From positions 20,853 through 84,852 of the forward strand of contig JAFDYC010000110.1 of NCBI GenBank assembly GCA_018267625.1: a DNA stretch of 64,000 nt, in the 5' to 3' direction. Under the pieces are notes generated by a model, which saw only the letters and a program-made list of their open reading frames with translations, did no database searches and had not been told where the DNA came from. Below, piece by piece: positions 1-9,024 of this stretch; position 1 is the stretch's first letter; every line of letters starts with the position of its first letter. Origin of the DNA: Bacteroidota bacterium (GTDB lineage Bacteria > Bacteroidota > Bacteroidia > Chitinophagales > Chitinophagaceae). The translations under genes were made by a program, and so were the position numbers.

Positions 1-1779
1 GATAGGTGCCTGGTCGGTGCCGGCTATATCCCATTGAATCACTTGCAGGCTGCGCCCCAAAACGGTATCCGGCGTGCTGAATGATTCTACCTGGAACAGG
101 GTAGGTGTTTGTACCACATGCAATGTGATCCGGTCGTCCGGGAAATTAAAATTGCCCCAGCCAGCCAGGATGTCGCGCTCTGTAAGGCCGAAGTGCATGT
201 CCCGGGCAGTGTCCGGCAATTTTTCTCCCGGTGTGCTCAGCCCATTGAGCAACCGGTTTAATGCAGGAAAGACCCGCGTGCGCGAAGAGTCGGGCAGAAA
301 CGAACGGAAGAGAGGGCCTTGTGTGTAGGTCAGTGCAAGGCTTTTACCGAAATCAATGCCGCCCGCATCACGTTGCTCCCAGCAATAGTGAAGGGTGTCT
401 GCTGTGTTGTCTGAAGCAAGCGGTGCTGTCAGTTCAAAAGGTGTTTTGTAAGGGATAAAATATTCTGCTGAAAAAGGCTCCAGAGTGGCGTTTGTGCTGT
501 TGGGTGTTGGTTGTACGTCCGGGCAGCTACGGCCCGTGCCCGAGGTGATATACTGGCTGATTTGTTCCAGCGATGCGGAATGGAAATAAGGGTCACTATG
601 AGCCTGAAAATCGTTGCCGCCACCACAAATACCGGCATACGCCATAATGGTGCTGCCAGCTCCTGGCTCAAATGAGATGCTGCGTACACCATTGCCGGCA
701 CAAGAGCCCGTGCTGGCATTAAACGTATGCCCGGCACCAAACTGATGCCCCATTTCGTGCGCCACATAATCTATATCGAAGGCATCGCCCACCGGCGAAG
801 CGCTGCCGGTCACGCCGCGGGCTTTCCGGAGGTTGTCGCACACACAACCCTGGTAGGCAATGCCGCCTCCTCCGGTGCTGAAGACATGGCCGATGTCGTA
901 GTTCGCAGTTCCGATGCGGGCATCTATGATTGCCTGATTTTGGCTCAGCATGATGCCCCCATTGTTGTTGGTGTAGGCGCTGGGGTCGGTGTTGAAGATG
1001 AGTGTGTCTTCGTTTGCAATCAGCTTCATACTTACCGAAAGTTCGCGTTCATACACGCCATTCACGCGGTTGATCGTGGTGAGCATTTTGGCCAGCACAT
1101 CTGCGCGGGAAGCGCCGACACCCGCTACGGTGCTGCAATATTCAAACGTAGCTGCCAGCGCTAAACGGTAGGTTTTGCTTTGGGTTCCGTTGGTGCGTGC
1201 TGCATTTCCAGATTCAGGTGCCGGCTGGCTGAAAGGCTCATCTTCTGCAGCGCAAAACATACGCTCATTCAATGGGCGCTGGTAATCCTGGCGGAAATAA
1301 ACCAGGTAGGCACCATCAGGACGTTGGTGATAGGGGTCAATGAGGTAGCACTGATCCCCATCAAAGACCAGTGCATGAAAGCCATATGGGGTGTAGTCCA
1401 ACTTGGCAGTAACCCAGGGGTTGTCGAGAGCTTCGGCGGTGAAGGTTTTCAATTCAGGATGCCGGGCCGCAAGATCCGCTTCCATGGCCGGTGTCTGCCA
1501 GATACGGAAGTGCCGTAGGCTGCCATTGGCCTGCGGCAAAGAGATAATGCCTGCCTGCCGGTAATCTGTGGACACCTGTGCCAGAAAGGTGTTTAAGCTG
1601 TCTTCGCTGGTCAGGAAGATGCGATATCGCGCGGGGTTCAATGAGGGCTTTCCGTGGCTGGTTTCAAAGCCAGGCGCTGCTTCGCGCCAAAATGCAGCCT
1701 GTGGGTGCGCTGGAAGAACGGAGGAAAACAGGAGCATGAAAAGGACAGTAAGGGCTGCCGGTTTCAGAAATGGGCGCAT
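1..1779 (-). CDS. Secreted zinc metallopeptidase, reprolysin-like (3' end outside window)
   Basis: The frame is open from an ATG at 1779 to the window edge, giving 593 codons; the C-terminus is missing. An N-terminal signal peptide (MRPFLKPAALTVLFMLLFSS) ends near residue 28. The zinc-binding motif HEMGHQFGAGH lies at about residues 341-351, a HExxHxxGxxH metzincin signature, followed by a Met-turn-like IMAYAG at about 378. This is the layout of M12B-type (reprolysin-like) peptidases found in Bacteroidota exoproteins. The substrate is unknown. Many such proteins carry a C-terminal T9SS sorting domain; whether this one does cannot be seen. It diverges from tsaE and has its own -7-like box just upstream of the start. 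Confidence 0.9.
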   Translation of the reverse strand, partial: MRPFLKPAALTVLFMLLFSSVLPAHPQAAFWREAAPGFETSHGKPSLNPARYRIFLTSEDSLNTFLAQVSTDYRQAGIISLPQANGSLRHFRIWQTPAMEADLAARHPELKTFTAEALDNPWVTAKLDYTPYGFHALVFDGDQCYLIDPYHQRPDGAYLVYFRQDYQRPLNERMFCAAEDEPFSQPAPESGNAARTNGTQSKTYRLALAATFEYCSTVAGVGASRADVLAKMLTTINRVNGVYERELSVSMKLIANEDTLIFNTDPSAYTNNNGGIMLSQNQAIIDARIGTANYDIGHVFSTGGGGIAYQGCVCDNLRKARGVTGSASPVGDAFDIDYVAHEMGHQFGAGHTFNASTGSCAGNGVRSISFEPGAGSTIMAYAGICGGGNDFQAHSDPYFHSASLEQISQYITSGTGRSCPDVQPTPNSTNATLEPFSAEYFIPYKTPFELTAPLASDNTADTLHYCWEQRDAGGIDFGKSLALTYTQGPLFRSFLPDSSRTRVFPALNRLLNGLSTPGEKLPDTARDMHFGLTERDILAGWGNFNFPDDRITLHVVQTPTLFQVESFSTPDTVLGRSLQVIQWDIAGTDQAPI

Positions 1780-1783
1780 CCGA

Positions 1784-1791
1784 CAAAGGTA
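1784..1791 (-). promoter_or_regulatory. Predicted -7 box of the metallopeptidase gene
   Basis: On the minus strand the bases read TACCTTTG, a full match to the Bacteroidota -7 consensus TAnnTTTG. It ends only 4 nt before the ATG at 1779, so the transcript would be leaderless or nearly so. No clear -33 TTG was found at the usual distance. Confidence 0.4.
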
Positions 1792-1853
1792 ACCGGAGGG
1801 GAAACCCGGGCCTTGTTGGGGGCGGTGTACGAGACTCTTCTTGCGGCTGAGTG

Positions 1854-1882
1854 TTGCATCGTCGGGCTGGCTTCTACATTTG
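1854..1882 (+). promoter_or_regulatory. Predicted promoter of tsaE
   Basis: TTG at 1854-1856, an 18 nt spacer, then TACATTTG at 1875-1882. This matches the Bacteroidota sigma-A pattern (TTG, about 19 nt, TAnnTTTG). The -7 box ends 7 nt before the preferred ATG of tsaE. Confidence 0.55.
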
Positions 1883-1889
1883 CTTCTTC

Positions 1890-2348
1890 ATGAGTATGCC
1901 TTTCCAGATTTCTTTCGGAAAAGACACCCTTGCAGATGCTGCCAGGCAGTTTTGGACTTGGGCACAAGGCGTGCGGGTCATCAGCTTTTACGGGGGTCTG
2001 GGTGCAGGGAAAACTACCTTCATTCATGCCCTCTGCGAAGTGCTGGGTGTGGCGGATACGGTGTCCTCTCCCACATTTGCGCTGATCAATGAATACCGCT
2101 ATCCAGAGCCTGACGGGGCGGAAGGCCTCATCTACCACATGGATTGGTATCGCCTGAGCGGCCCTGATGAAGCGATGGATGCCGGCATGGAAGATGCGTT
2201 GATGCAGCCGGATGCCCGTTGCTTTGTGGAATGGCCGGAACGGGCAGAGCAGTTGCTCGCGATGAAGCATATCCGGGTGAAGCTAACGGTACAAGAAAAC
2301 GACCTGCGCTTGCTGGAGACGCAGGTCGTTGAAGCCGCCCATTCCTGA
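1890..2348 (+). CDS. tsaE: tRNA threonylcarbamoyladenosine biosynthesis ATPase TsaE
   Basis: A P-loop ATPase of the TsaE/YjeE family, which with TsaB and TsaD makes the t6A37 modification of ANN-decoding tRNAs. The Walker A motif GGLGAGKTT is at about residues 35-43, followed by the family-typical SSPTFALINEY and a DWYRL segment. The length of 152 aa is normal. The reading frame is open back to 1851, but the ATG at 1890 (or a second ATG at 1896) is preferred because the promoter-like TACATTTG lies just upstream and extra residues would precede the usual N-terminus. It is transcribed away from the metallopeptidase; tsaB and tsaD are not nearby. Confidence 0.93.
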   Translation: MSMPFQISFGKDTLADAARQFWTWAQGVRVISFYGGLGAGKTTFIHALCEVLGVADTVSSPTFALINEYRYPEPDGAEGLIYHMDWYRLSGPDEAMDAGMEDALMQPDARCFVEWPERAEQLLAMKHIRVKLTVQENDLRLLETQVVEAAHS

Positions 2349-2365
2349 AGGGGCTAAGCTAAAAA

Positions 2366-2863
2366 TCAATGTTCATCGGCGCTGGGGCCATACATGCCCG
2401 GTACGGGTGCATTGTTGAGCCGCAGATAAACGGAAAGTTGTCCGCGATGGTGGATGAAATGATTGATGGCAGCGCTTCGAATCATGGCGGCTTTGGGGAG
2501 GCTTGCGATAATATGATCTCCTGCCCGCATGGCCCAGATTTGCATCATGCGCTCTTTGTCGGCTTCTTGCAGGGCGCTAAGTGATGCGGCTAATTCTTCA
2601 TCGAAGCGTTGCAGCAATTCCGCTCTGCTTGTAGGTATAAAGGGGGCATAGGTTCCAGATGCGAAATCCAGCTCATCGGTATTCAGGATGAGTGCAGGCC
2701 AGCCGGTGAGTTGGGCAATATGGCCGGCAAGCCTGCCCATGCGAGTGCTTTTTTCGTGTGGGGCATACTCGAATTGCTCTTCGGGAATTCGCTCAAACAT
2801 CTTGCGGGTGTTGGCTGCCTCGTGTTGTAGTTCGGCGACTAAGGCATAGTTGTGTTCGCTCAT
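2366..2863 (-). CDS. DinB-family protein
   Basis: A 165 aa protein resembling the DinB/YfiT four-helix bundle family. The N-terminal helix (LQHEAANTRKMFERIPEEQFEY) and the phrase MGRLAGHIAQL give the first conserved His, and NHFIHHRGQLSVYLR near residue 140 gives the HxxHRGQ-type metal-binding His cluster. These proteins are cytosolic, often metal-binding, and mostly of unknown substrate; some are thiol-dependent S-transferases. It converges with tsaE, 17 nt apart, with no obvious terminator between them. Confidence 0.85.
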   Translation of the reverse strand: MSEHNYALVAELQHEAANTRKMFERIPEEQFEYAPHEKSTRMGRLAGHIAQLTGWPALILNTDELDFASGTYAPFIPTSRAELLQRFDEELAASLSALQEADKERMMQIWAMRAGDHIIASLPKAAMIRSAAINHFIHHRGQLSVYLRLNNAPVPGMYGPSADEH

Positions 2864-2897
2864 GTTGTTGATTTTGGAGTGGAGGATTGTAGCGGGG

Positions 2898-2905
2898 CAA
2901 ATGTA
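2898..2905 (-). promoter_or_regulatory. Predicted -7 box of the DinB-family gene
   Basis: Minus strand TACATTTG, a full match to TAnnTTTG, 34 nt upstream of the ATG at 2863. No good -33 element was recognised. Confidence 0.4.
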
Positions 2906-3017
2906 GCAGGAGCAGTCAGCCGCGCCAGTGGGTGTGGATGGCTTTGTGCTGATGAGCGCTTTGTGATTTTCTATGGCTATGTGTGTAGCGTAGCGTCTTC
3001 CGGGAAGGGTTGCATAG

Positions 3018-3073
3018 TGAAATATCGCCGAAGTGTGCGATGCAACGGATGACGGGCAGCGAAATATTGCTGA
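3018..3073 (+). repeat. Dispersed intergenic repeat, copy C
   Basis: One of four related noncoding stretches in the window. It contains TGAAAT, GCCGAAG and GCAACGGATG in the same order and near-identical spacing as the copy at 49355-49430, and shares GCAACGGA plus a following GCGAAAT/GAGC-like tail with the copy at 14658-14711. It sits between two minus-strand genes and contains no plausible ORF. Confidence 0.7.
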
Positions 3074-3074
3074 T

Positions 3075-3104
3075 AAAAAAAGAACGCACCCGGAGATGCG
3101 TTCT
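3075..3104 (-). terminator. Rho-independent terminator of the T9SS cargo gene
   Basis: AGAACGCA and TGCGTTCT form an 8 bp stem with an 8 nt loop (3081-3104); on the minus strand it is followed by a run of seven T. It lies 21 nt past the stop codon of the 3125-4453 gene. Confidence 0.85.
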
Positions 3105-3124
3105 GAAAGGAGCAGGATAGAGAC

Positions 3125-4453
3125 TTATTGCAAAATGACTTTGACGCTGCCCCAGTCTATACCATCGTCCACACGGATGAGATAGGTACCGGCAGGGAGG
3201 TTGGTTTTGATACGGAAGCGGTTGTCGCCTTGCTGTGTGTGGAAGTTTTGGGTAGCTACGATGCGGCCGTTGAGGTCTATGACGCGGGCCTTGAGATGGG
3301 CTGGGCGGCTGAGGACACAGCTCAGGTCAAAGTAACCCTGGCTGGCGGGGTTGACGACCTGCAAGGGCAAAGCACCGGCTCGGAAGCTGCCAACACTTTC
3401 CGTCCAGGAATAAAACTTCCAGGCATTGATGTCGTAGAGTCCGTAACAGTGGTAGCCGGCAGTGTCAAAGGCCGTGGAGTCAAATGTGATGTAGTATGTG
3501 GAAGAAGATCTAAAGCCGGAATGTGCTACAGTAGCTGTGTTGCCTGAGATGGTGACGGATGCACTGTTCACGACGATGGTGTCTGTTACATTAAGATTAG
3601 AGTCGACAATATAGATGTTGCCCGTGCCCGCAGTCACTTGCTTATCGAAAGTCATGGACACTATAGCTGTAGGACCAACACCAGTAGCACCATTAGCTGG
3701 CGTTACCGAAACGAGGTTGGGGCGTAGCGAAGAGGAAATGATGAATTGTACGCTGAAGCTATCCACAGCCAAGCCGTCATCCGAGCCGAGAATATTGGGG
3801 TCTGACCAGCGGATGATGAGTTTGGCACCACTGGGAATGCTGAGGTTGATAGTGCCTGTACGGATGGTGTTGTTGCCTGCTGCGTTGCCATCCAAAGCGC
3901 CGCCCGTTGCGCCCATGTTGGGGGTGTAGAGGGAGAGGGCAGTATCAACCGTCCAGACAGTAGGTGATGTCGTGTCGCCGAGGGAGTCAGCATTGATGCT
4001 GTATTCAAAAACCAGGGAGTCGAGGTTTGTACGTCCTGTGCTGCCCATGCGCCATTGTTCGCCGCGGTAGCGAATGCTGAAGCCGGAAATCGTACTGCCG
4101 GTATTGTTTACGAAAGCTGCGCCAAAGTGTGGGGAAACGGAGCCGGAAGCCAGGGTGCCTAATGCCCGTTCTGTGCTGCCGGTGCTGCCATAGCTGTAAG
4201 TGTCGCCGGAATTACTGTAGCCATAGTCGCCTACATAATCATTCCCATTGCGGGTGCTGCTGCTGCCAAATTCCCAAATCAGCCAGCCTGATGGCAGGTT
4301 GGTGCTACCATGGAAGCCGGAACCGGAATAGGAAGTGGTGTCTAAAGCATCGAAATTTTGGGAATAGCTGAGCGAGCTACTCGTGATGGAAATCTGAGCC
4401 TGCCCGATCAGGGCCGTTCCGCAGGCAGCAAGAAGGAGTAAGAATCTTTTCAT
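3125..4453 (-). CDS. Exported protein with Ig-like domain and T9SS type A sorting domain
   Basis: A 442 aa secreted protein. A signal peptide (MKRFLLLLAACGTALIGQAQ) starts at the ATG at 4453; an in-frame TTG three codons earlier is less likely. The first 240 residues form a Ser/Gly/Thr-rich beta domain of unknown function. Residues of about 240-340 look like an SbsA-type Ig-like domain (VTPANGATGVGPTAIVSMTF). The last 75 or so residues (RPAHLKARVIDLNGRIV ... LPAGTYLIRV) are a type IX secretion sorting domain, implying export through T9SS and surface anchoring or release. It has its own terminator and is separated from the DUF5689 gene by another terminator, so it is probably transcribed alone. 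Confidence 0.85.
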   Translation of the reverse strand: MKRFLLLLAACGTALIGQAQISITSSSLSYSQNFDALDTTSYSGSGFHGSTNLPSGWLIWEFGSSSTRNGNDYVGDYGYSNSGDTYSYGSTGSTERALGTLASGSVSPHFGAAFVNNTGSTISGFSIRYRGEQWRMGSTGRTNLDSLVFEYSINADSLGDTTSPTVWTVDTALSLYTPNMGATGGALDGNAAGNNTIRTGTINLSIPSGAKLIIRWSDPNILGSDDGLAVDSFSVQFIISSSLRPNLVSVTPANGATGVGPTAIVSMTFDKQVTAGTGNIYIVDSNLNVTDTIVVNSASVTISGNTATVAHSGFRSSSTYYITFDSTAFDTAGYHCYGLYDINAWKFYSWTESVGSFRAGALPLQVVNPASQGYFDLSCVLSRPAHLKARVIDLNGRIVATQNFHTQQGDNRFRIKTNLPAGTYLIRVDDGIDWGSVKVILQ

Positions 4454-4517
4454 AGGATTCAAAAAATTTTTGTGATGCTAATATCCTTTTTTTAACGGGA
4501 AGGCGGCTTTGCAATTC

Positions 4518-4550
4518 AAAAAAAATCCGCTCAGGCATGGCCTGAGCGGA
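4518..4550 (-). terminator. Rho-independent terminator of the DUF5689 gene
   Basis: TCCGCTCAGG and CCTGAGCGGA form a perfect 10 bp stem with a 5 nt loop (4526-4550). On the minus strand a run of eight T follows. It is 23 nt after the stop codon of the 4573-5976 gene. Confidence 0.9.
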
Positions 4551-4572
4551 TGAAATACGATATTGTTTTCAC

Positions 4573-5976
4573 TCAATTCGACATCACACTCACATCATCA
4601 AGTTCCCAGGTTGTGCTGTGTTCTGTGCCCGAGCTCGGGTCGGCTCCTTCATACTTAAAAGCGATGTACACATTGCCCGTAAAGGAACTCAGGCTCACAT
4701 TACCGGATGGCGTGAAAGCACTGTAACCACTGGGAGAAGAAGGGGCCAGTGTCGGGTTAAGTTGTGTCCAGGTAGCCGTTGAAAAATTGCTGCCATTGAA
4801 ATTGCTGCTGGCATACACTTTCAGCGTTGCTCCATTATCATACCCGTTGGCACTTCTGAAGGAAAGCATAGGATTCACCTTCCCGGTCAGGTTGATGGCC
4901 GGTGTAACGAGCCAGGAGATAACACTGTTTTGGTTGGTGTTGTAGGCAGACATTTTTGCGAAGACATTGGTGCTGCCACTGATGACCGAAAAGATCCACT
5001 TCTTGCCCCCGGCTTCTGCGTAATTGCTCCAGCCTGTCAAGTTGATATCTGTATTGCTGGCACCCCCGCTAAAATTTTCAGAGAACAGCACAGAGCCAGT
5101 AGAAACGGCACCACAACGCGGGCCGTAGAAGCGAACATCTGTAGTGTCTCGGAGGATAAGTTGCGGGGTAGTCTTGTAAATCGTGTAAATGCCAGATATT
5201 TTTCCTTTCCCGAAAGGGAGATTCTGAGCGTGGAACGAGGCATGGTTGTCGGTGCGAACGGCCATCATGCCAGTGGGTGTGGTGTTGCCTACATACAGGT
5301 TGGAACCGCAGGTCCAGATATAGCGGTTGGTCGCATCGGTGGGGGAGGCGTAGGTATGGAGGGTATCACCAAACTGTACGCTGTCGGCAATAGTCACCAG
5401 GCGGCACAAGAGCGTGATGTCAGCATTGGCTGTGTAGTTACGGGCCGCATTAAATGAAACGACTGTATCCTTCACTTCATTGCCCATTGTGGCCCCGATG
5501 ATGTGCTGGTCTATGGCTTGGCCATTCAGGCCCAGGGGTGCAGCTTGCTCGCTGATGCCGCCGCTGATGCAGGGAGTGCCGGTGCCGGAATTGTAACTCA
5601 GGTACATACCCTTCAGACGCACATAAAGTTTTCGCCCCACGGGATAACGGTTGTAGAGGCTATAAGCATCAATGTATATCTGAATGCCCCCGCTGCTGTC
5701 CTGAGCGTAGATGGATTTGTAGATGTTGCCGCTGCGGTCATCTGCATTCACAATCACGGTTAGTGTCAGGTCCTGAGTGATGAGCAGGGTGTCTAAGCTG
5801 CCGCCGGTATAGGGCCGCATGTTGAGCAGGCTGCGGATGTTGATGGCAGAGTCGCCGGCAGGGAGGCCCGGGTCATAGCCGCTGAGGTCGGCAGGCTGGT
5901 CAAATGATTTTTTTAGACAGCCGCTGAGCAGCCCGCCGGCAAGGATTGCCAGAAAAAGGAGTCGAAGCTTATTCAC
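4573..5976 (-). CDS. DUF5689 lipoprotein with C-terminal choice-of-anchor-like domain
   Basis: A 467 aa lipoprotein with lipobox LLSGC (Cys20), so probably anchored in the outer membrane. About residues 45-285 fit the DUF5689 family (NIRSLLNMRPYTGG ... NADDRSGNIYKSIYAQDSSGG), an OB-like domain of unknown function. Residues of about 300-465 (LFSENFSGG ... GYDNGATLKVYAS ... WELDDVSV) fit a choice-of-anchor/cleaved-adhesin beta-sandwich. The start is a GTG at 5976; no in-frame ATG is found near it. It follows the TonB receptor by 42 nt, so the two probably form one transcript. The pairing suggests the lipoprotein helps bind or process the receptor's ligand; the ligand is unknown. Confidence 0.85.
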   Translation of the reverse strand: MNKLRLLFLAILAGGLLSGCLKKSFDQPADLSGYDPGLPAGDSAINIRSLLNMRPYTGGSLDTLLITQDLTLTVIVNADDRSGNIYKSIYAQDSSGGIQIYIDAYSLYNRYPVGRKLYVRLKGMYLSYNSGTGTPCISGGISEQAAPLGLNGQAIDQHIIGATMGNEVKDTVVSFNAARNYTANADITLLCRLVTIADSVQFGDTLHTYASPTDATNRYIWTCGSNLYVGNTTPTGMMAVRTDNHASFHAQNLPFGKGKISGIYTIYKTTPQLILRDTTDVRFYGPRCGAVSTGSVLFSENFSGGASNTDINLTGWSNYAEAGGKKWIFSVISGSTNVFAKMSAYNTNQNSVISWLVTPAINLTGKVNPMLSFRSANGYDNGATLKVYASSNFNGSNFSTATWTQLNPTLAPSSPSGYSAFTPSGNVSLSSFTGNVYIAFKYEGADPSSGTEHSTTWELDDVSVMSN

Positions 5977-6018
5977 TTGTTTCGATTGAATTTTTAAGAA
6001 ATAGTGGTAGGAAGATGT

Positions 6019-8823
6019 TTAGAATTTCAGGCTCAGGTTAAGGAAGAAATTCCGGCCATAACCATAGAAATATTTGGAGGGAAACTTATCCGGATTCTCA
6101 CTGGCAAAGTCGTAGCGGAGCTGCTCAAAGCCGCCCGTGCGGATGTCTTTCGAATCGAGCAGGTTGGACACACCCAGGCTGAAATAAAGGAAGGTATTGC
6201 GGGGCAGTGCTTTCGAATATTTGGAAAGCAGGAAGGACTTGCTGATGCTCAAATCCACGGTGAAGGATGAGGGTAATTTTTCCTGATCCACGATGCGGTG
6301 GTATTGTTCAGAGCCCGGCACTAAGCCAGAGACCGCTTCTGATGTACGGCGGTCTGGGTTGATGTCCACATAATTCCGGTCGAAATAATTCAGGTTCAGG
6401 TTGGCATACCAGTATTTCATCGGCCCATAACGGAAGCCCAGCGTGTAGGCGCTCTGCGGCCCCACAGCGAGGTAATAGTTTTGGATATATGCCTTGCGTT
6501 CAGTGGGCACACTCACGGTGTCATTATCCTGATAGATGCCAATGGACTTGGGATTGCTGGTATAGAAAGCCTGCCCCAGAGCTGCTACTGCAGACACCGA
6601 TAAGACCGGCATCAGTTTCACTTCTACCGCTGCTTCCAGGCCGGTGTAGCGCGTGTTCACGCCGCGGATAACATAGTTTACGAAGCTGCGGAAGGCAGGG
6701 TCGTCATTGTAAAAACGCTTGATTTCGGTGGCATCTTTCACATCCGTGGCATAGCCTACCAGCCTTATGTTATACTTGGGTGTGCGCATTAGGTAGCCGC
6801 CTTCAATGCTGGATATTTTTTCCACAGAGGGGTCCAGTACGGTGAGGCTGCGGGTGCGCGGCGAGATATAGGTATTGTCGAAACTGGGCGGCTCCTGGCT
6901 CAGGCCGGCATGTAGGAAGAAATAATTCCGGCCATCCAGCTTGTAGGTGACTCCTCCTTTCAGGCCATAGCTGCCGAAATGCTGCTGGCTGCTCCTCCCA
7001 TAGGATTCGGTAGGGAACAAACCATTCCGGTACAGCCCTTCTCTTGAAAAATTTTGAAAGCCTCCACGGCCAGAAAGGAAGAAATCAAATTTGTTGAAAG
7101 TAGCCTGCATCTGTGCCCAGATGAACCCTTTGCTGAAACGGCTGATGTAGTCATAGCCATATTTATCTCCTTCCCTTATGGCCCGGTTGGGCGCATTCAG
7201 GTCATACTGGTCGAAGGCTACATCGGGCACATTTTGAAGCACGGCAAACTGATTCAGATTGGTATAAAAATCACCTCCCATCAAGTCGGTCAGTTGGCGG
7301 TAGCTTTCGGCACGCTGCGACATAAATTGAAGTCCGGCCTGCACCGTGATATGTTCCGATTCTACTTTTTCAATGCGGGTGTTGAAATTGAACTTCCGGA
7401 CATCATCCACATCATCAGCCACAACATACACCGAGCGCTTGCCGCGAACCGTATTCCCGGCTATCCCACCCGCATTCACGATGGAATCGTAGTTGCTGTA
7501 GTTCTCATTGTAGAGCTTGTTCCAATCCACTTGTTGCTGTCCATAAAACTGAGCAGTTGATGGGTCGAGCTCATTCAGGCTGAGGTAGCTGGGCAGGTTG
7601 CGGTAGTAGTCCGGGCGCGGGTTCTCGGCATTATACCAGTCCAGGGAACTGTTACGATTTTTCCCGCTCTGAACACTCAGGCTCGTATTCCAGCGCAGGT
7701 TGTTCGAGGGGGCATAACGATAGTTGAGAATGGCTACCGGCTGATAGCTATTTGCTACCCGCGCATTGCGCTTTTCTCCATTTTGGTAGCCCCAGTTGGG
7801 ATTGTAAAAATTACTACCGGCCAAGTCATAAGTCTCCTGAGTAACCGGCGATGACTTACCCCGCTGCGTTGGTGCGCCAAACGTGATCAGGTTCAGTTCA
7901 TGCTTGCCTCCGGCAAAGCGTTTACTTAGGCCCGCATAGTATGAATAGCCATCATAAAAAGTACCCGGGATATAGCCTTCTTTCGCCCAACGCCGGGAGG
8001 CAGATAGTGAATATGCCCAGCCATTTTTCAACAACCCGCTGCTGTAGGTCAGCATTAGACGATTGCTGTAGTTGCGGTTCGTAGCGCTATAGGTGACGCG
8101 GGTTTGCTTTCGCTGGCTGGCAGCCGAGGCATCGAAATACACTGAGCCATTTACATCCCCAAAACTGTATGCTGCCGGCTGCAAGCCATAGGTATTGCTG
8201 CGGCTGCGAAACACATCATTCAGCCCGCCCCACTGAGACCAATAGGCATCCCCGGTTTCCACATCATTCATCGGGGCTCCGTTGATCATCACTTCCTGAC
8301 GGTTGCGGTCATAGCCGCGCGCCTGAAAACGGTAGGGCCCGAACACAAAAGCAACAGCCGATACAAAGGGGTCGCGGGAGGCGCCGAGCAACCCGCTCAC
8401 ATTGGCTAAGCGCACGCCATCGTCATCTGCTGAGAGGTCATTTTCTTCTAGAGAAATGACCGGTATTTGCTGGCTGCTCGGCCCTTGGTTATTGTCCGTC
8501 CGAACGACCACGATGTCACCCAAGTCCACAATGGCTTTTTGTAGGCTCACTTTAAGAGTGTCTGCCTGAATGGAGGGGCTACTGATGAGCAATTCATAGT
8601 TGCCAAAAGGCACCCGGCTAAATACAAACTTGCCTTCGGCATCTGTTGTGGCTAGCAACTTCCGACGGGGCAGCACCAACTGCACATCTGAGACTGGCTT
8701 ATGAGCATCCTGCGACACCAGTCGGCCCGTCACCAGGCCACTGCCGCCGCCGTCCTGTGCCAAGACCGGAAAGCTGCCTATGGTAAAAAGAGAAATCAGT
8801 GCTACGCCTAAAAATCCTCGCAT
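6019..8823 (-). CDS. TonB-dependent receptor with carboxypeptidase-regulatory-like domain
   Basis: A 934 aa outer-membrane receptor. A signal peptide ends near residue 22 (FPVLAQ). Residues of about 31-110 form a CarboxypepD_reg-like domain (GRLVSQDAHKPVSDVQLVLP, then TTDAEGKFVFSRVPFGNYEL). The plug follows (about 125-250, with RFQARGYDRNRQEVMINGAPM), then a long beta-barrel ending in a hydrophobic strand with terminal Phe (NFFLNLSLKF). It is the first gene of a probable two-gene unit with the DUF5689 lipoprotein. It lacks a SusC-type partner SusD. Substrate not predictable from sequence. Confidence 0.92.
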   Translation of the reverse strand: MRGFLGVALISLFTIGSFPVLAQDGGGSGLVTGRLVSQDAHKPVSDVQLVLPRRKLLATTDAEGKFVFSRVPFGNYELLISSPSIQADTLKVSLQKAIVDLGDIVVVRTDNNQGPSSQQIPVISLEENDLSADDDGVRLANVSGLLGASRDPFVSAVAFVFGPYRFQARGYDRNRQEVMINGAPMNDVETGDAYWSQWGGLNDVFRSRSNTYGLQPAAYSFGDVNGSVYFDASAASQRKQTRVTYSATNRNYSNRLMLTYSSGLLKNGWAYSLSASRRWAKEGYIPGTFYDGYSYYAGLSKRFAGGKHELNLITFGAPTQRGKSSPVTQETYDLAGSNFYNPNWGYQNGEKRNARVANSYQPVAILNYRYAPSNNLRWNTSLSVQSGKNRNSSLDWYNAENPRPDYYRNLPSYLSLNELDPSTAQFYGQQQVDWNKLYNENYSNYDSIVNAGGIAGNTVRGKRSVYVVADDVDDVRKFNFNTRIEKVESEHITVQAGLQFMSQRAESYRQLTDLMGGDFYTNLNQFAVLQNVPDVAFDQYDLNAPNRAIREGDKYGYDYISRFSKGFIWAQMQATFNKFDFFLSGRGGFQNFSREGLYRNGLFPTESYGRSSQQHFGSYGLKGGVTYKLDGRNYFFLHAGLSQEPPSFDNTYISPRTRSLTVLDPSVEKISSIEGGYLMRTPKYNIRLVGYATDVKDATEIKRFYNDDPAFRSFVNYVIRGVNTRYTGLEAAVEVKLMPVLSVSAVAALGQAFYTSNPKSIGIYQDNDTVSVPTERKAYIQNYYLAVGPQSAYTLGFRYGPMKYWYANLNLNYFDRNYVDINPDRRTSEAVSGLVPGSEQYHRIVDQEKLPSSFTVDLSISKSFLLSKYSKALPRNTFLYFSLGVSNLLDSKDIRTGGFEQLRYDFASENPDKFPSKYFYGYGRNFFLNLSLKF

Positions 8824-9024
8824 AGAATTCTGTTAAAATTTTTTTCGCACGCTAAGGTAATTGTCCCTCGCATTCCGGATTAGCCTTAAGTATTCTGCTT
8901 GAAATCAAGAAATAAGAGTCGCGCTCTTGTGCGGGTCAACCTTGGCTTTCTGAGATTTTTTTTGTCGGCGGTAGTTCGCTACAAAACATCTGTTGCAGCA
9001 CGAGCACTGAAAAAAATTTGCCCC

